In this document: in pieces, positions 1-7,430 of the stretch
Layout of the letters: every line of letters begins with the position of its first letter
Position numbering within the stretch: position 1 is the first letter of the stretch
Assembly (NCBI RefSeq): GCF_034676725.1
Contig: NZ_JAUCBR010000008.1
Coordinates: 1 to 44,899 of the forward strand
Reading direction: 5' to 3'
Source: Denitromonas sp.
GTDB taxonomy: Bacteria; Pseudomonadota; Gammaproteobacteria; Burkholderiales; Rhodocyclaceae
DNA length: 44,899 nt
Translations under genes and position numbers: made by a program
The notes under the pieces: model-generated
Seen by the model: the letters and a program-made list of their open reading frames with translations, nothing else
Database searches by the model: none
What the model was told of the DNA's origin: nothing

Positions 1-313
1 AGCCCCGGCTGCTGGGGCTTTCAGAGCTTGGCGCCTGCGGCGCGAAGTGCTGGCCACCTCATCCCCCCGCCCTTCCCCGCTGGGCGGGGAAGGGGGCCGA
101 ACGGTCGCGTTCGATCCTCGGGGGCAGGGGTGAAGAACCCTACCCCTGCCCCTCTCGGTGAGCGTCTGGTCGCTTCAACCAGGTAAAGGGTGCGGCTTCG
201 CCCCTGTCCTCGCCCGTTCGGTGCTCGGGCTGCGCCCTGCGCTCCGCATGCGGCCTGTGGGCAGGCCCTTGACCTGGCTTCCGCTCGATGGGTCTGCAAC
301 GGTCAAAAACATA

Positions 314-358
314 TTGACCTCTATTGACTCGCCCCCTGTTTTGTCCTAGAATTGTCCT
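314..358 (+). promoter_or_regulatory. Promoter A with paired StbA-type boxes
   Basis: A -35 TTGACT (324-329), a 17-bp spacer and a -10 TAGAAT (347-352) form a near-consensus sigma70 promoter. A second TTGACC lies 10 bp upstream (314-319). Two GTCCT boxes, 343-347 and 354-358, are exactly 11 bp apart and cover the -10 and the likely start point, as a repressor operator would. The same box and spacing occur in arrays between stbA and the nic site. The StbA link is inference. Confidence 0.8.
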
Positions 359-360
359 AT

Positions 361-438
361 CGGCATCGGGTGATGCCGAGGCCTCGGGAGCCGCGGCGGC
401 AACCGCGCACGGGGCGGTTCAACAGTCCTAGCAGGAGG
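361..438 (+). promoter_or_regulatory. Structured 5' leader with ribosome binding site, copy A
   Basis: Hairpin 1 pairs 361-367 with 372-378. Hairpin 2 (about 382-414) carries the apical loop CGGCAA at 397-402. The leader ends in CCTAGCAGGAGG (427-438), which contains the ribosome binding site and a short CCT/AGG self-complement. The 17.2-kb leader keeps the same architecture with different stem bases. The A at 409 weakens hairpin 2 relative to the other copies. Confidence 0.75.
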
Positions 439-447
439 TTGCAGGCG

Positions 448-747
448 ATGAGTAGTCATCATGAGTGGGTGGAGCAGATTGCGGCCGAGCACGACGAACT
501 GAAGCCTTTCGCGCCCGAGAACGGCCAGCCGCTGCGTTTCGCCATCGGTGATCGTGTGATCTACACCAACCCGGCCGGCATCGAATTCCGGTTTTCCATC
601 ACGGGCTTCTATCGGCCGGCTGTGCCGTGCGGCCAGTATGCCCGTGGCGCTCGATACCTCGTCAATTCCTCGTCGCCGTGGTTCCCGGTGGCTGAGTCCC
701 GCCTGCGTCCGGACGACGCCGATGCAGGGCTCAAGGGGGTGGCATGA
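448..747 (+). CDS. Hypothetical protein, first gene of methyltransferase operon
   Basis: A 99-residue soluble protein starting MSSHHEWVEQ; I recognise no family. The start at 448 was chosen because the AGGAGG of the repeat leader lies just upstream; the frame is open further 5' but that stretch is leader. The stop overlaps the methyltransferase start (ATGA at 744-747), so the two are probably translationally coupled. It may be an accessory to the methyltransferase or simply a co-transcribed leading-region gene. Confidence 0.75.
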   Translation: MSSHHEWVEQIAAEHDELKPFAPENGQPLRFAIGDRVIYTNPAGIEFRFSITGFYRPAVPCGQYARGARYLVNSSSPWFPVAESRLRPDDADAGLKGVA

Positions 748-1658
748 TCGGGATCGACCTCTTCGCCGGCGCCGGGGGTTTCACCGAGGGCGCACGTTTG
801 GCCGGCGTGCATGTCGCCTACGCCGCCAATCACTGGCCGCTTGCCGTGTCCTTCCATCAGGCGAACCACCCCGAGACGCGCACTGACTGCCAGGACGTGC
901 AGCAAGCCGACTGGCGGCAGGTGCCGCGCCATGACGTGCAGCTCGCATCGCCGGCGTGCCAGGGTCACACGCCCGCCCGCGGCAAGGAGCGCCCCTACCA
1001 CGACGCGCTGCGCAGCACCGCGTGGGCGGTGGTGAGCTGCGCCGAGTACCACCGTAGCGAGGCGGTTGTCGTGGAGAACGTGCCGGCCTTCCTGAACTGG
1101 ACGCTTTACCCGGCTTGGGAAGACGCGATGCGCCGGCTCGGCTATGCCGTGGCGCCGCATCTGATCGACGCAGCCGATCATGGCGTGCCCCAGCACCGGG
1201 AAAGGCTGTTCCTTGTGTGCACGCGCTCGCGCTCCCCGCTGCAGCTCGCGCTGCCCAAGCGCCCGCATCAACCGATTGCCGACGTGATCGAGTGGGATGC
1301 GCATGCGTGGAGTCCGATCGAGCGGCCGGGGCGCAGCGAGGCCACGTTGCGGCGCATCGCGGCGGGCCGGGCTGTCTTCGGCGAGCGCTTCGTCGCGCCC
1401 TACTACTCGAATGGCAGCGGCTTGACCGGGCGCAGCATTGATCGGCCGATCGGCACCATCACGACGTGCGATCGCTGGGCTGTGATCGACGGCGACCGGA
1501 TGCGCATGCTCCAGGTGTCGGAGGCAAAGGCGGCGATGGGTTTTCGTAGTGACTACGTGCTGCCCAGCGCCAAGAAGCCCGCGATGCACATGCTCGGCAA
1601 TGCCGTGCCCCCGATCGTCGCGGCCGACGTGCTCGAAGCGCTGCGCGCTGCCGCCTGA
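744..1658 (+). CDS. C5-cytosine DNA methyltransferase
   Basis: A 304-residue enzyme that would transfer a methyl group from S-adenosylmethionine to C5 of cytosine in a short DNA target. Visible motifs are I (DLFAGAGGF, residues 5-13), IV with the catalytic cysteine (SPACQGH, Cys72), VI (ENV, about 111-113), VIII (QHRERLF, about 151), IX (RPIGTITT) and X (GNAVPP, near the C-terminus). It is short for the family and its target recognition region is compact. Motif IV reads SPACQ rather than the usual PPCQ. No restriction endonuclease lies beside it, so protection of incoming plasmid DNA from host restriction is a more likely role than restriction-modification; this is inference. Confidence 0.93.
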   Translation: MIGIDLFAGAGGFTEGARLAGVHVAYAANHWPLAVSFHQANHPETRTDCQDVQQADWRQVPRHDVQLASPACQGHTPARGKERPYHDALRSTAWAVVSCAEYHRSEAVVVENVPAFLNWTLYPAWEDAMRRLGYAVAPHLIDAADHGVPQHRERLFLVCTRSRSPLQLALPKRPHQPIADVIEWDAHAWSPIERPGRSEATLRRIAAGRAVFGERFVAPYYSNGSGLTGRSIDRPIGTITTCDRWAVIDGDRMRMLQVSEAKAAMGFRSDYVLPSAKKPAMHMLGNAVPPIVAADVLEALRAAA

Positions 1659-1672
1659 CAGGAGAGCCCACC

Positions 1673-2089
1673 ATGCGTTTCAAGCGATATGGCCGTTACC
1701 CCTTCAATGACACGCCGCGCAAGCGCGCGGCGGTCCTGCGCAAGCAGCGCAATGAGCGTGAGGCGCTGCCGCTGTTCGCCGATCAGATCGCCGCCGAACA
1801 AGCGTCCGTGGATGACGTGATGATCGGGCGGGCGGTGGCATGGGACAACCACGAAGCCCGCTCGCGTGCCTACGAGGCGCGGAAGTGGCGCGAGGCTCGG
1901 GCGCGCCTGCGCGCCTACCCGCCCAATGAGCGGCGGGCGCTCGCGGCCTATTGGCAGCGCTGCGGATGGCCGGCGGTCCCGTCTTATCTGCTCTCGATGC
2001 TGCATATGTACGACACGAACCGGCTGGACCTGGCGCCTGTCATCGGGCCGCTGATGTTCAACCCACCCCGCACGCCCCAGGCGCGTTAG
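1673..2089 (+). CDS. Conserved plasmid-type hypothetical protein
   Basis: A 138-residue basic protein (MRFKRYGRYPF...) with an AGGAGAG site just upstream, 14 bp after the methyltransferase stop, so it is the third gene of the operon. Its ends resemble a 50-residue protein at 18857-19009: both begin MRF(K/R)RY and share a later RRAL..YW...PA.P.(Y/F)L pattern. No catalytic motif is visible and I do not recognise the family. The Tn3-type element inserted 19 bp after its stop. Confidence 0.8.
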   Translation: MRFKRYGRYPFNDTPRKRAAVLRKQRNEREALPLFADQIAAEQASVDDVMIGRAVAWDNHEARSRAYEARKWREARARLRAYPPNERRALAAYWQRCGWPAVPSYLLSMLHMYDTNRLDLAPVIGPLMFNPPRTPQAR

Positions 2090-2157
2090 AGTGGGTCAAA
2101 ATCAGGTTGTCGTTTTCAGAAGGCGACTGCACCAGTTCACTGGGCTGGCCGCCGTGT

Positions 2158-2201
2158 GTGCATAGAACTTCTGACCGGGAACGGTCAGAAGTTCTATGCA
2201 C
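2158..2201. repeat. Perfect 20-bp hairpin inside the Tn3-type element
   Basis: The arms 2158-2177 and 2182-2201 are perfectly complementary around a GGAA loop. The sequence lies 25 bp inside the left terminal repeat. A weaker third copy of one arm follows near 2230-2247 (CTCAGAACTCTTGTGCAC). It could be a terminator for the convergent minus-strand genes or the scar of an inverted-repeat insertion; there is no T-run. Confidence 0.8.
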
Positions 2202-2281
2202 GAAGCGCCGCGAGAGATCGGAATTGCTCAGAACTCTTGTGCACGGCGCGACAAAGCCGGAACCGCCGAAAATTCCGGCGA

Positions 2282-2833
2282 TCAACCGGCAAGCTGCTTG
2301 ATGCGCTCGGCCAGGCGGCCGAAAGCCTCGTTCACGTATTCCAGCACCTTGGGTTCTGCGCCCTGCGTGCGCAGCGAGTCTTTGAAGGCTTCCAGGTCGG
2401 ACAGCCATTGCCGATGCAGGCGGCCCAGCTCGTCGAGCTGAGGCCGGAAGTCTTGGAGACTGCCGCTCGCACGAAACGCCTGGTAGCCACGCTCAAGCGT
2501 GGCCGCCGTGGTCAGCAGTTGCGCGCCCATTTGCTTGTGCTGTTCGGAGAACTCGGCCATGCCGTCATAGGGCCGCGAAGCCTTGCGGCGCTCGGCTTCG
2601 GATGCCTCTTCCATGATGCGGGCGTAGCGGTAGAACCCTGGGAACTCGCGGGACAGCGCCATGAGCTGCTGATCGGATGTGCCGACCCAAATCCTGTGCA
2701 GGTCAGGCCCGTACCCCATCATGCGATTGATGATGGCATGGGCCTCGCTGACACCCTGGGCGGCAAGCTGCTGCATGTGTTGGTCGATCTTCGCGGCCAG
2801 TCGGCGGAATTCGTTCATGCTCATGTCCGTCAC
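2282..2833 (-). CDS. Hypothetical protein carried by the Tn3-type element
   Basis: A 183-residue predicted helical, charged protein, third in a tight minus-strand operon after the antitoxin and toxin. The GTG start at 2833 overlaps the toxin stop by 4 bases (GTGA); an ATG at 2824 is an alternative start. No enzyme motif or membrane segment is visible. It has no resemblance I can see to a transposase remnant. Being coupled to a toxin-antitoxin pair, it could be a third component of that module or a passenger. Confidence 0.75.
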   Translation of the reverse strand: MTDMSMNEFRRLAAKIDQHMQQLAAQGVSEAHAIINRMMGYGPDLHRIWVGTSDQQLMALSREFPGFYRYARIMEEASEAERRKASRPYDGMAEFSEQHKQMGAQLLTTAATLERGYQAFRASGSLQDFRPQLDELGRLHRQWLSDLEAFKDSLRTQGAEPKVLEYVNEAFGRLAERIKQLAG

Positions 2834-3225
2834 AAAAGGCGCGTTGATTGCCCTTGCGCCGTGAGAAGTGCCACCGCCTTCTTATCGAAGGAAACGAAGG
2901 TTTCCCCGCCAAGCCAGTTGCCTTCGTAGGCAATGACGCCATCGGCAAAGTCTCCGCCCGCGTCGAGCACCAGCAAGCCAGCCTCCACGGCAGGCCGGTT
3001 CACTTCCACATTCGCGGCGGCCAGTAGTGCCCGGATCGCGCTGGCCGCGTCGGCTTGCTGGAAGCCGTAGACACGCAGCAGCACCCAAACAAATTCGCAT
3101 AGGCACGGCAGCGCGACCGCGATCAACTCGGCGTCGGTCAAGACTGCGGCGGCAACGTCCGCTTGTGCGGGATCGTCACGCACAACCGCACGCACAAGGA
3201 CGTTGGTATCGACTGCGACCTTCAT
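2830..3225 (-). CDS. PIN-domain toxin (VapC-like)
   Basis: A 131-residue PIN-domain protein; the family are metal-dependent RNases that cleave tRNA or rRNA when freed from their antitoxin. The N-terminus MKVAVDTNVLVR carries the first acidic residue (Asp6); CEFVW supplies the central glutamate and DFADGVIA the later acidic residue. Its ATG overlaps the upstream AbrB-type antitoxin stop by 4 bases. PIN plus AbrB next to a Tn3 resolvase is a recurrent arrangement, giving good support for the call. Confidence 0.9.
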   Translation of the reverse strand: MKVAVDTNVLVRAVVRDDPAQADVAAAVLTDAELIAVALPCLCEFVWVLLRVYGFQQADAASAIRALLAAANVEVNRPAVEAGLLVLDAGGDFADGVIAYEGNWLGGETFVSFDKKAVALLTAQGQSTRLL

Positions 3226-3473
3226 TGCTTACCTGCCCAGCCTTGCGCCGCCGCCTCGTTGATTTCTTCGATGGTGGCAACCTTCTGCGTCTTGCCCGCG
3301 AGCAGGCCGACAAAGCTGGCTATCGTCCCTGCGGGCCGTGCCGCCTTGAGCACGCCCCGACCGTCTGGCAACAAGTCCAGCTCGATCTTGTCGCCTGGCC
3401 TGATGCCGAGGTGTTGCAGTACGTCCTTCCGAAACGTCACTTGTCCCCGTGCGGTAACGGTCAATGTGGTCAT
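3222..3473 (-). CDS. AbrB/SpoVT-type antitoxin
   Basis: An 83-residue protein with an N-terminal swapped-hairpin AbrB signature (MTTLTVTARGQVTFRKDVL, then GIRPGDKIEL) that binds DNA, and a C-terminal tail that would block the PIN toxin. The ATG at 3473 was chosen; upstream codons in the frame begin only with TTG. It lies immediately before the res region and reads away from tnpR, so resolvase bound at res and the antitoxin could both act on this divergent promoter region. Confidence 0.9.
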   Translation of the reverse strand: MTTLTVTARGQVTFRKDVLQHLGIRPGDKIELDLLPDGRGVLKAARPAGTIASFVGLLAGKTQKVATIEEINEAAAQGWAGKQ

Positions 3474-3537
3474 GGTGGTTTGCCCTCGCAATCAAGGTTG
3501 ATGCTTCACATAGTAATGCAAAAATGCCTTACCGTCA

Positions 3538-3648
3538 ATGTCCGTCAAACGATCATTAGGCGGCCAAACCGGACGCCTGTCCGCAAACATCTTGCGCAAC
3601 GGGATGACGGACAATAAGATAGGCGGACGGTATAACGGACAAATGGGC
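3538..3648. promoter_or_regulatory. res site and divergent promoter region of the Tn3-type element
   Basis: The 160 bp between the divergent antitoxin and resolvase genes hold several TGTCCG / CGGACA half-sites: TGTCCG near 3539 and 3588, and CGGACA near 3609 and 3636. They are arranged as spaced inverted pairs, as in the three-subsite res regions of Tn3-family elements. The pair nearest the resolvase start (GGCGGACGGTATAACGGACA) would be subsite I, where crossover occurs. Exact subsite limits are inferred. Confidence 0.75.
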
Positions 3649-3652
3649 GGAA

Positions 3653-4228
3653 ATGGCACTCATCGGCTATGCGCGGGTATCGACGGCGGAACAGGACACC
3701 GCCTTGCAGACGGATGCGCTGCGCAATGCAGGCTGCGAACGGGTTTTCGAGGACACGGCATCCGGGGCCAAGGCAGACCGGCCCGGCTTGGCCGATGCGC
3801 TGGCTTATCTGCGCGATGGCGATGTGCTGGTCGTCTGGCGGCTGGATCGGCTTGGCCGCTCCCTGCCGCACCTGATTGAGACGGTCGGCAAGCTGGAAGC
3901 ACGGGGCGTCGGCTTCCGCTCGTTGACTGAAAACATCGACACCACCACGCCGGGCGGACGGCTCATCTTCCATGTGTTCGGTGCGCTGGGCCAGTTCGAG
4001 CGCGACCTGATCCGCGAGCGCACCAAGGCCGGGTTGACCGCTGCCGCCGCACGCGGGCGCAAAGGCGGACGCAAGCCGGTGGTCACTGCCGACAAGTTGC
4101 AACGAGCGCGGGAGCTTGTCGCCAACGGCTTGAATGTCCGCGAGGCCGCCGCACGCCTCAAGGTAGGAAAAACCGCTCTCTACGCTGCCTTGCAGGCGGC
4201 CAGTTCTGGCAGTGCAGCCGACTCCTGA
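3653..4228 (+). CDS. tnpR: Tn3-family serine resolvase TnpR
   Basis: A 191-residue site-specific recombinase that resolves cointegrates at res. The N-terminal catalytic domain has MALIGYARVS with nucleophile Ser10, then the resolvase core (VVWRLDRLGRS, LGQFERDLIRERT). A C-terminal helix-turn-helix follows (NVREAAARLKVGKTALY). Length matches the family (Tn3 TnpR is about 185). It lies beside its presumed res site and ends just inside the right terminal repeat. With no transposase in the element, it may still serve to resolve plasmid dimers. Confidence 0.95.
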   Translation: MALIGYARVSTAEQDTALQTDALRNAGCERVFEDTASGAKADRPGLADALAYLRDGDVLVVWRLDRLGRSLPHLIETVGKLEARGVGFRSLTENIDTTTPGGRLIFHVFGALGQFERDLIRERTKAGLTAAAARGRKGGRKPVVTADKLQRARELVANGLNVREAAARLKVGKTALYAALQAASSGSAADS

Positions 4229-4272
4229 TATTTCGTGCAGTCGCCTTCTGAAAACGACATTTAAGTTGCGAT

Positions 4273-4300
4273 TTGCATTATGCGCCGCCGGCTCTACAAT
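4273..4300 (+). promoter_or_regulatory. Candidate promoter for the 4346-7000 (repA) operon
   Basis: TTGCAT (4273-4278), a 16-bp spacer and TACAAT (4295-4300) lie just outside the right end of the Tn3-type element and 46 bp before the first gene of the operon that ends in repA. No GTCCT pair is present, so it does not look like part of the StbA-box promoter family. Confidence 0.5.
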
Positions 4301-4345
4301 GGGCGCAGTTGGGTATGCCCTATTTGGCTACTTGGAGAGGATGCG

Positions 4346-4678
4346 ATGATCGATGCAACTTCGGGCGCGGCCCGGCCGAACTACGACACCTTGCAAACCC
4401 TGCGTTTGCTGCGCCTTCATGGGTTCGCCTTGACCTTCTACGGCGGCAAAGCGCTTCATGCCGGCGCTGGTGCGCCCACTGTCGATGAGACGTGGCGTAG
4501 CGCGCTCGAGCGCCTGGCCGAGTCCATCACTCGAGAGGGTGAGGTATCGGAGCAACACGCACACGAGCTGATCGCCACCATCGCGGCCAACCTGTTCGAC
4601 TTGAACGCTGTCGAGCCCGCGAGCGCCGGCGCGGCCGTAGCGGCCGCGATCACCAGCGGCGCGGCAAAGGTGTGCTGA
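4346..4678 (+). CDS. Hypothetical protein, first gene of the repA operon
   Basis: A 110-residue protein starting MIDATSGAARP, with GGAGAGG 5 bp before the ATG. The frame is open further upstream but without a better site. The C-terminal third is alanine-rich; the middle is charged and helical. I do not recognise it. Its stop overlaps the next start (TGATG), and the chain continues through two more small genes, a resolvase and repA, so it is probably a plasmid maintenance gene. Confidence 0.75.
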   Translation: MIDATSGAARPNYDTLQTLRLLRLHGFALTFYGGKALHAGAGAPTVDETWRSALERLAESITREGEVSEQHAHELIATIAANLFDLNAVEPASAGAAVAAAITSGAAKVC

Positions 4679-5040
4679 TGGTTCGCGGCGACTTCGAGCC
4701 TTCAGCAGAGGCCCCAGTAATTCAAGTCGGTTTCGTGTACGAGAACGATGCAGCCGAGCAGCGCCTTGTCGTGTCGATCAACCGCGGAAGGGAAGACCCT
4801 GTAGTGATCTGGCGAACTGCCGACCCACGCCTGCCGAAAGGTGCGAAGGCGCAAGGGAGCGCAGCCCTATCCAGTTTTCGGCGGTGGGCGGTAAGGGGGC
4901 GGAAGGCCTCGGCCGAGGATTGGGCTGCATTCGAGAAGATCGAACGGCAACGGGCGTGGGCGGCACAGGATCGCAAAGCCATTGTCCGCATCAAGCGCCG
5001 CATGCGTCGGGAAGCCGGTTCGGGCGTGGCAGTGGAATGA
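4678..5040 (+). CDS. Hypothetical basic protein
   Basis: A 120-residue protein starting MVRGDFEPSAE and rich in Arg and Lys towards the C-terminus (RIKRRMRRE), which might bind nucleic acid. The ATG shares a base with the preceding stop; an in-frame GTG 6 bp upstream is an alternative start. No known domain is seen. Confidence 0.7.
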   Translation: MVRGDFEPSAEAPVIQVGFVYENDAAEQRLVVSINRGREDPVVIWRTADPRLPKGAKAQGSAALSSFRRWAVRGRKASAEDWAAFEKIERQRAWAAQDRKAIVRIKRRMRREAGSGVAVE

Positions 5041-5050
5041 GGGAGGTGCG

Positions 5051-5344
5051 ATGCTGATTCGATTCCCAGGAAAGAGGTGGCGGACTCTTGGCGAGATCCG
5101 CGCGGTCGATGAGCGTTACCAGCAGCGGGCACGAGCGCGGTTCGCATTCGTCTTCTCACTGCTGGTGCCGCTGCTCGGCTTCGTGCCGCTGTTTGTCGGC
5201 CTCGTGGCTGGCGACATCAATCCGGCCGAGGTCGAGTACACCAAGGCTGTCGCCATGTATGGAATCGTGGCCGGAGGCCTCTTTTCGATCCTGCGTCCAC
5301 GGAAAGGCGAGGGCGCCGGCGATCGCCACGGTGCCAGCCAATGA
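5051..5344 (+). CDS. Small membrane protein
   Basis: A 97-residue protein with two likely membrane segments (about residues 32-52, FAFVFSLLVPLLGFVPLFVG, and about 68-82) and a basic C-terminus. GGGAGG lies 7 bp before the ATG at 5051. It sits between a hypothetical gene and the resolvase in the repA operon. Function not recognised; location in the inner membrane is inferred. Confidence 0.72.
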   Translation: MLIRFPGKRWRTLGEIRAVDERYQQRARARFAFVFSLLVPLLGFVPLFVGLVAGDINPAEVEYTKAVAMYGIVAGGLFSILRPRKGEGAGDRHGASQ

Positions 5345-5360
5345 GCGGAGGGTATGCAGG

Positions 5361-6035
5361 ATGATGCAAGTTGCGCGGATCTACCTTCGCGTGAGCACGG
5401 ACGGGCAGGATCTGAGCCGACAGGATGCGATCGTGGAGAGCACGAAGGCGGCCGGCTACTACGTCGCCGGCATCTACCGCGAGAAGGCGTCAGGCGCTCG
5501 CGCGGATCGGCCCGAGCTGCTGCGCATGATCGGCGACCTGCAGCCCGGCGAGGTCGTTGTCGCCGAGAAGATCGACCGCATCAGCCGCTTGCCGCTCGCT
5601 GAGGCCGAGCGCCTGGTCGCCTCGATCCGCGCGAAGGGTGCGCGGCTCGCGGTGCCCGGGGTGGTGGATCTGTCCGATCTCGCAGCCGAGGCGCAAGGGG
5701 TGGCCAAGGTTGTGCTCGAGGCGGTGCAGGATCTGCTGCTCAAACTCGCTCTGCAGGTTGCGCGCGATGACTACGAGGACCGGCGCGAGCGCCAGCGCCA
5801 GGGCGTGGAGCTCGCCAAGCGGGCCGGCAAGTACAACGGCCGGCGTGCCGACGCGACGATGCACAAGCGCATCATCGCGCTGCGCAGCAGCGGGCGGCCG
5901 ATCTCCGAGACGGCCACCCTTGCCGGCTGCAGCGAGAGCCAGGTCAAGCGAGTATGGGCCAAGCACCAGCAGCGCCTGGCCGAGCAACAGCACTCCCCTG
6001 AAACCGCAACGACCACCACCGAGGCCGCCGCATGA
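5361..6035 (+). CDS. Serine recombinase, plasmid resolvase type
   Basis: A 224-residue resolvase-family protein: VARIYLRVSTDGQD carries the nucleophilic serine, followed by the RLPLAEAERLV and KRAGKYNGRRAD blocks and a C-terminal helix-turn-helix (PISETATLAGCSESQVKRVW). The start is ATG 5361, or 5364. Its last codon overlaps the repA start (ATGA). R388-type plasmids also encode a resolvase near the replication gene, and multimer resolution is the likely role. It is quite different from the TnpR at 3653, so the plasmid has two resolvases. Confidence 0.9.
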   Translation: MMQVARIYLRVSTDGQDLSRQDAIVESTKAAGYYVAGIYREKASGARADRPELLRMIGDLQPGEVVVAEKIDRISRLPLAEAERLVASIRAKGARLAVPGVVDLSDLAAEAQGVAKVVLEAVQDLLLKLALQVARDDYEDRRERQRQGVELAKRAGKYNGRRADATMHKRIIALRSSGRPISETATLAGCSESQVKRVWAKHQQRLAEQQHSPETATTTTEAAA

Positions 6036-7000
6036 AGCACACCCCCGATCCCGCCCAGGGCGAACTGTTCGTTTGCGACATCGCGAACTGGCCCGTGAAG
6101 GATGACATCGCCTCGATGGAGGTGCCGATCTTCTCGCTGGCCAAGCAGAAGGACACCAAGACGCGCGAGTATCGGCGCGGGGCGAAGGTCGTTCGGATCA
6201 TTCCGTCCAGCGTGGGCGCGGCTACGGTTTTCGACAAGGATCTGCTGCTCTACATCGCCTCGCAGATCGTCGAGGCGCGCAACCAGGAGCGGGCCGTCTC
6301 GCGGACGGTCCAGATCGAGAGCATCGACTTTCTCGTGGGCACTGAGCGGGGCGACGGTCGCGCTTCGTTCGAGCGCATCGTCGACATGCTGCGGCGCCTG
6401 CGCGGCACAACCATCGAAACGAACATCGAGACGGGCGGCGTCCGGCAAACGGAGGGCTTTTCCCTGATCGACACGTACAAGATCCTCTCCGAGCACAAGC
6501 GGGTTGAATCGGGCTATGACGCGGAGACGAAGAAACCCGTTCGCAAAGAGGTTTCGCGCGTCCTTCGCTTCTCGGTGACGATCTCGGAATGGCTCTACAA
6601 CGGGCTGATGAACTACGAGGTGCTGACCCTTGACCGGGGCTACTTCCGCCTGTCCAAGCCGATCGAGCGGCGCCTGTACGAGATCGCCCGCAAGCATTGC
6701 GGAGATCAGCCGCTATGGAAGGTCAACATCGACCTGCTGGCCGACAAGATCGGCACCGCACAGAAGCGCTTTCAGCTTCGTGACGAGCTGCGCCAGGCGA
6801 TCGCAGCCGACCGGCTCCCCGAGTATCACCTTGCGCTCGACCCCAACAAGAGCCCTGACGACGTGGTGTTCTACACGCGCAACCCGGCCAAGCTCTCGCG
6901 CGAGCTGATCCGCCTCGGCGGCTTCGAGTGGTTTCAGTCTCTTGAGCGGTACGACAAGAAGCGCAAGGCGAAGGCCGCACCGGCGAACGCCGATGTTTGA
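6032..7000 (+). CDS. repA: Replication initiator RepA (RPA / IncW type)
   Basis: A 322-residue initiator that would bind the iterons downstream and open the origin. Family-typical stretches include MEVPIFSLAKQKDTKTREYR near the N-terminus, GAATVFDKDLLLYIASQI, and RLSKPIERRLYEIARKHCG, the second winged-helix region. Overall it matches the replication initiator protein A family found on IncW-like plasmids. It is translationally coupled to the resolvase by ATGA. The first iteron overlaps the last codons, so the C-terminal residues APANADV are set by the binding site. Confidence 0.92.
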   Translation: MKHTPDPAQGELFVCDIANWPVKDDIASMEVPIFSLAKQKDTKTREYRRGAKVVRIIPSSVGAATVFDKDLLLYIASQIVEARNQERAVSRTVQIESIDFLVGTERGDGRASFERIVDMLRRLRGTTIETNIETGGVRQTEGFSLIDTYKILSEHKRVESGYDAETKKPVRKEVSRVLRFSVTISEWLYNGLMNYEVLTLDRGYFRLSKPIERRLYEIARKHCGDQPLWKVNIDLLADKIGTAQKRFQLRDELRQAIAADRLPEYHLALDPNKSPDDVVFYTRNPAKLSRELIRLGGFEWFQSLERYDKKRKAKAAPANADV

Positions 7001-7430
7001 ACATCGGCCGGGTCGGGTGCGTCTTCGAGGTCGCACCGGCGATCGCCGATGTTTTTACCGGCGATCACCGATGTGGACAACAAGGGTCAACATCGCGCAA
7101 GTCCTGTATTGGCGCGGGTTTCAGTCGTTCGGCATGAAAAACGATGGTTTTTCGTGCTGCGCCTCGAGGACGACCGCTACCGGCGAACGCCGATGTTTTC
7201 TACCGGCGATCGCCGATGGTTGAACCGCTTATCCACAGCGCGCCGAAAAGCACCGGCGAACGCCGATGTTTCGACCGGCGAACGCCGATGTTCCGAACCG
7301 GCGAACGCCGATGCAGTTTACCGGCGATCACAGATGCCGGCGGGCCGCAAACCCACGCAGGGCGCGGGTTTCAGAAAACTTAACACGCGCGCGCGCTTTA
7401 ACGGTTCTTTATTAACGCTTTAACGGCACC
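6979..7430 (+). other. Replication origin oriV: nine iterons, DnaA box, AT-rich region
   Basis: Nine 20-bp iterons of the type ACCGGCGAACGCCGATGTTT start at 6979, 7035, 7057, 7179, 7202, 7252, 7274, 7297 and 7320, all in the same direction, with 22-23-bp spacing inside clusters. Some have GATC or GATCA in place of GAAC. A perfect DnaA box TTATCCACA lies at 7229-7237 between clusters. The only AT-rich stretch follows at about 7371-7426, with GCTTTAACGG twice 22 bp apart, and is the likely unwinding element. Confidence 0.93.

Larger units (their letters stand above)
1..440 (+). repeat. Large repeat, copy A (right part), ending in a promoter and leader
   Basis: Bases 1-440 match 13081-13520 and 16435-16874 with one visible difference (A at 409 where the others have C). 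The upstream part of this copy is at the window end (44746-44899). The block is dense in perfect stem-loops: 70-80 with 84-94 (11 bp, 3-nt loop), 121-131 with 142-152 (11 bp), and 252-257 with 262-267. It holds no convincing gene; small open frames recur in all copies only because the DNA is identical. It ends in the promoter and structured leader of the methyltransferase operon. Confidence 0.95.
2108..4259. mobile_element. Tn3-family element lacking transposase
   Basis: Perfect 25-bp terminal inverted repeats at 2108-2132 and 4235-4259 begin TGTCGTTTTCAGAAGG, typical of the Tn3 family. Between them are a serine resolvase gene, its res-like region, an AbrB/PIN toxin-antitoxin pair and one unknown gene, but no transposase. 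The bases flanking the ends (CAGGT left, TTTAA right) are not a 5-bp target duplication, so the element was trimmed, recombined or is old. Toxin-antitoxin genes next to resolvase and res are a known feature of some Tn3-family transposons. Movement would need a transposase in trans. Confidence 0.9.

Noticed and set aside
21..349. Small open frames inside the large repeat, identical in all three copies
   Set aside because: Their identity only reflects identical DNA. They lack ribosome sites, overlap the promoter and hairpins, and have an Arg/Pro/Gly-rich composition typical of GC-rich non-coding DNA.
609..1589. A 326-codon minus-strand frame opposite the methyltransferase
   Set aside because: It is a shadow of a gene with all C5-methyltransferase motifs; it lacks a start signal.
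2103..4264. A recent transposition of the Tn3-type element with target duplication
   Set aside because: The flanking pentamers CAGGT and TTTAA do not match, so no target duplication can be claimed.
6979..7339. A CRISPR-like array
   Set aside because: The repeats are 20-bp direct iterons at 22-23-bp period with 2-3-bp gaps inside clusters, next to a replication initiator and a DnaA box; there are no spacers or cas genes.
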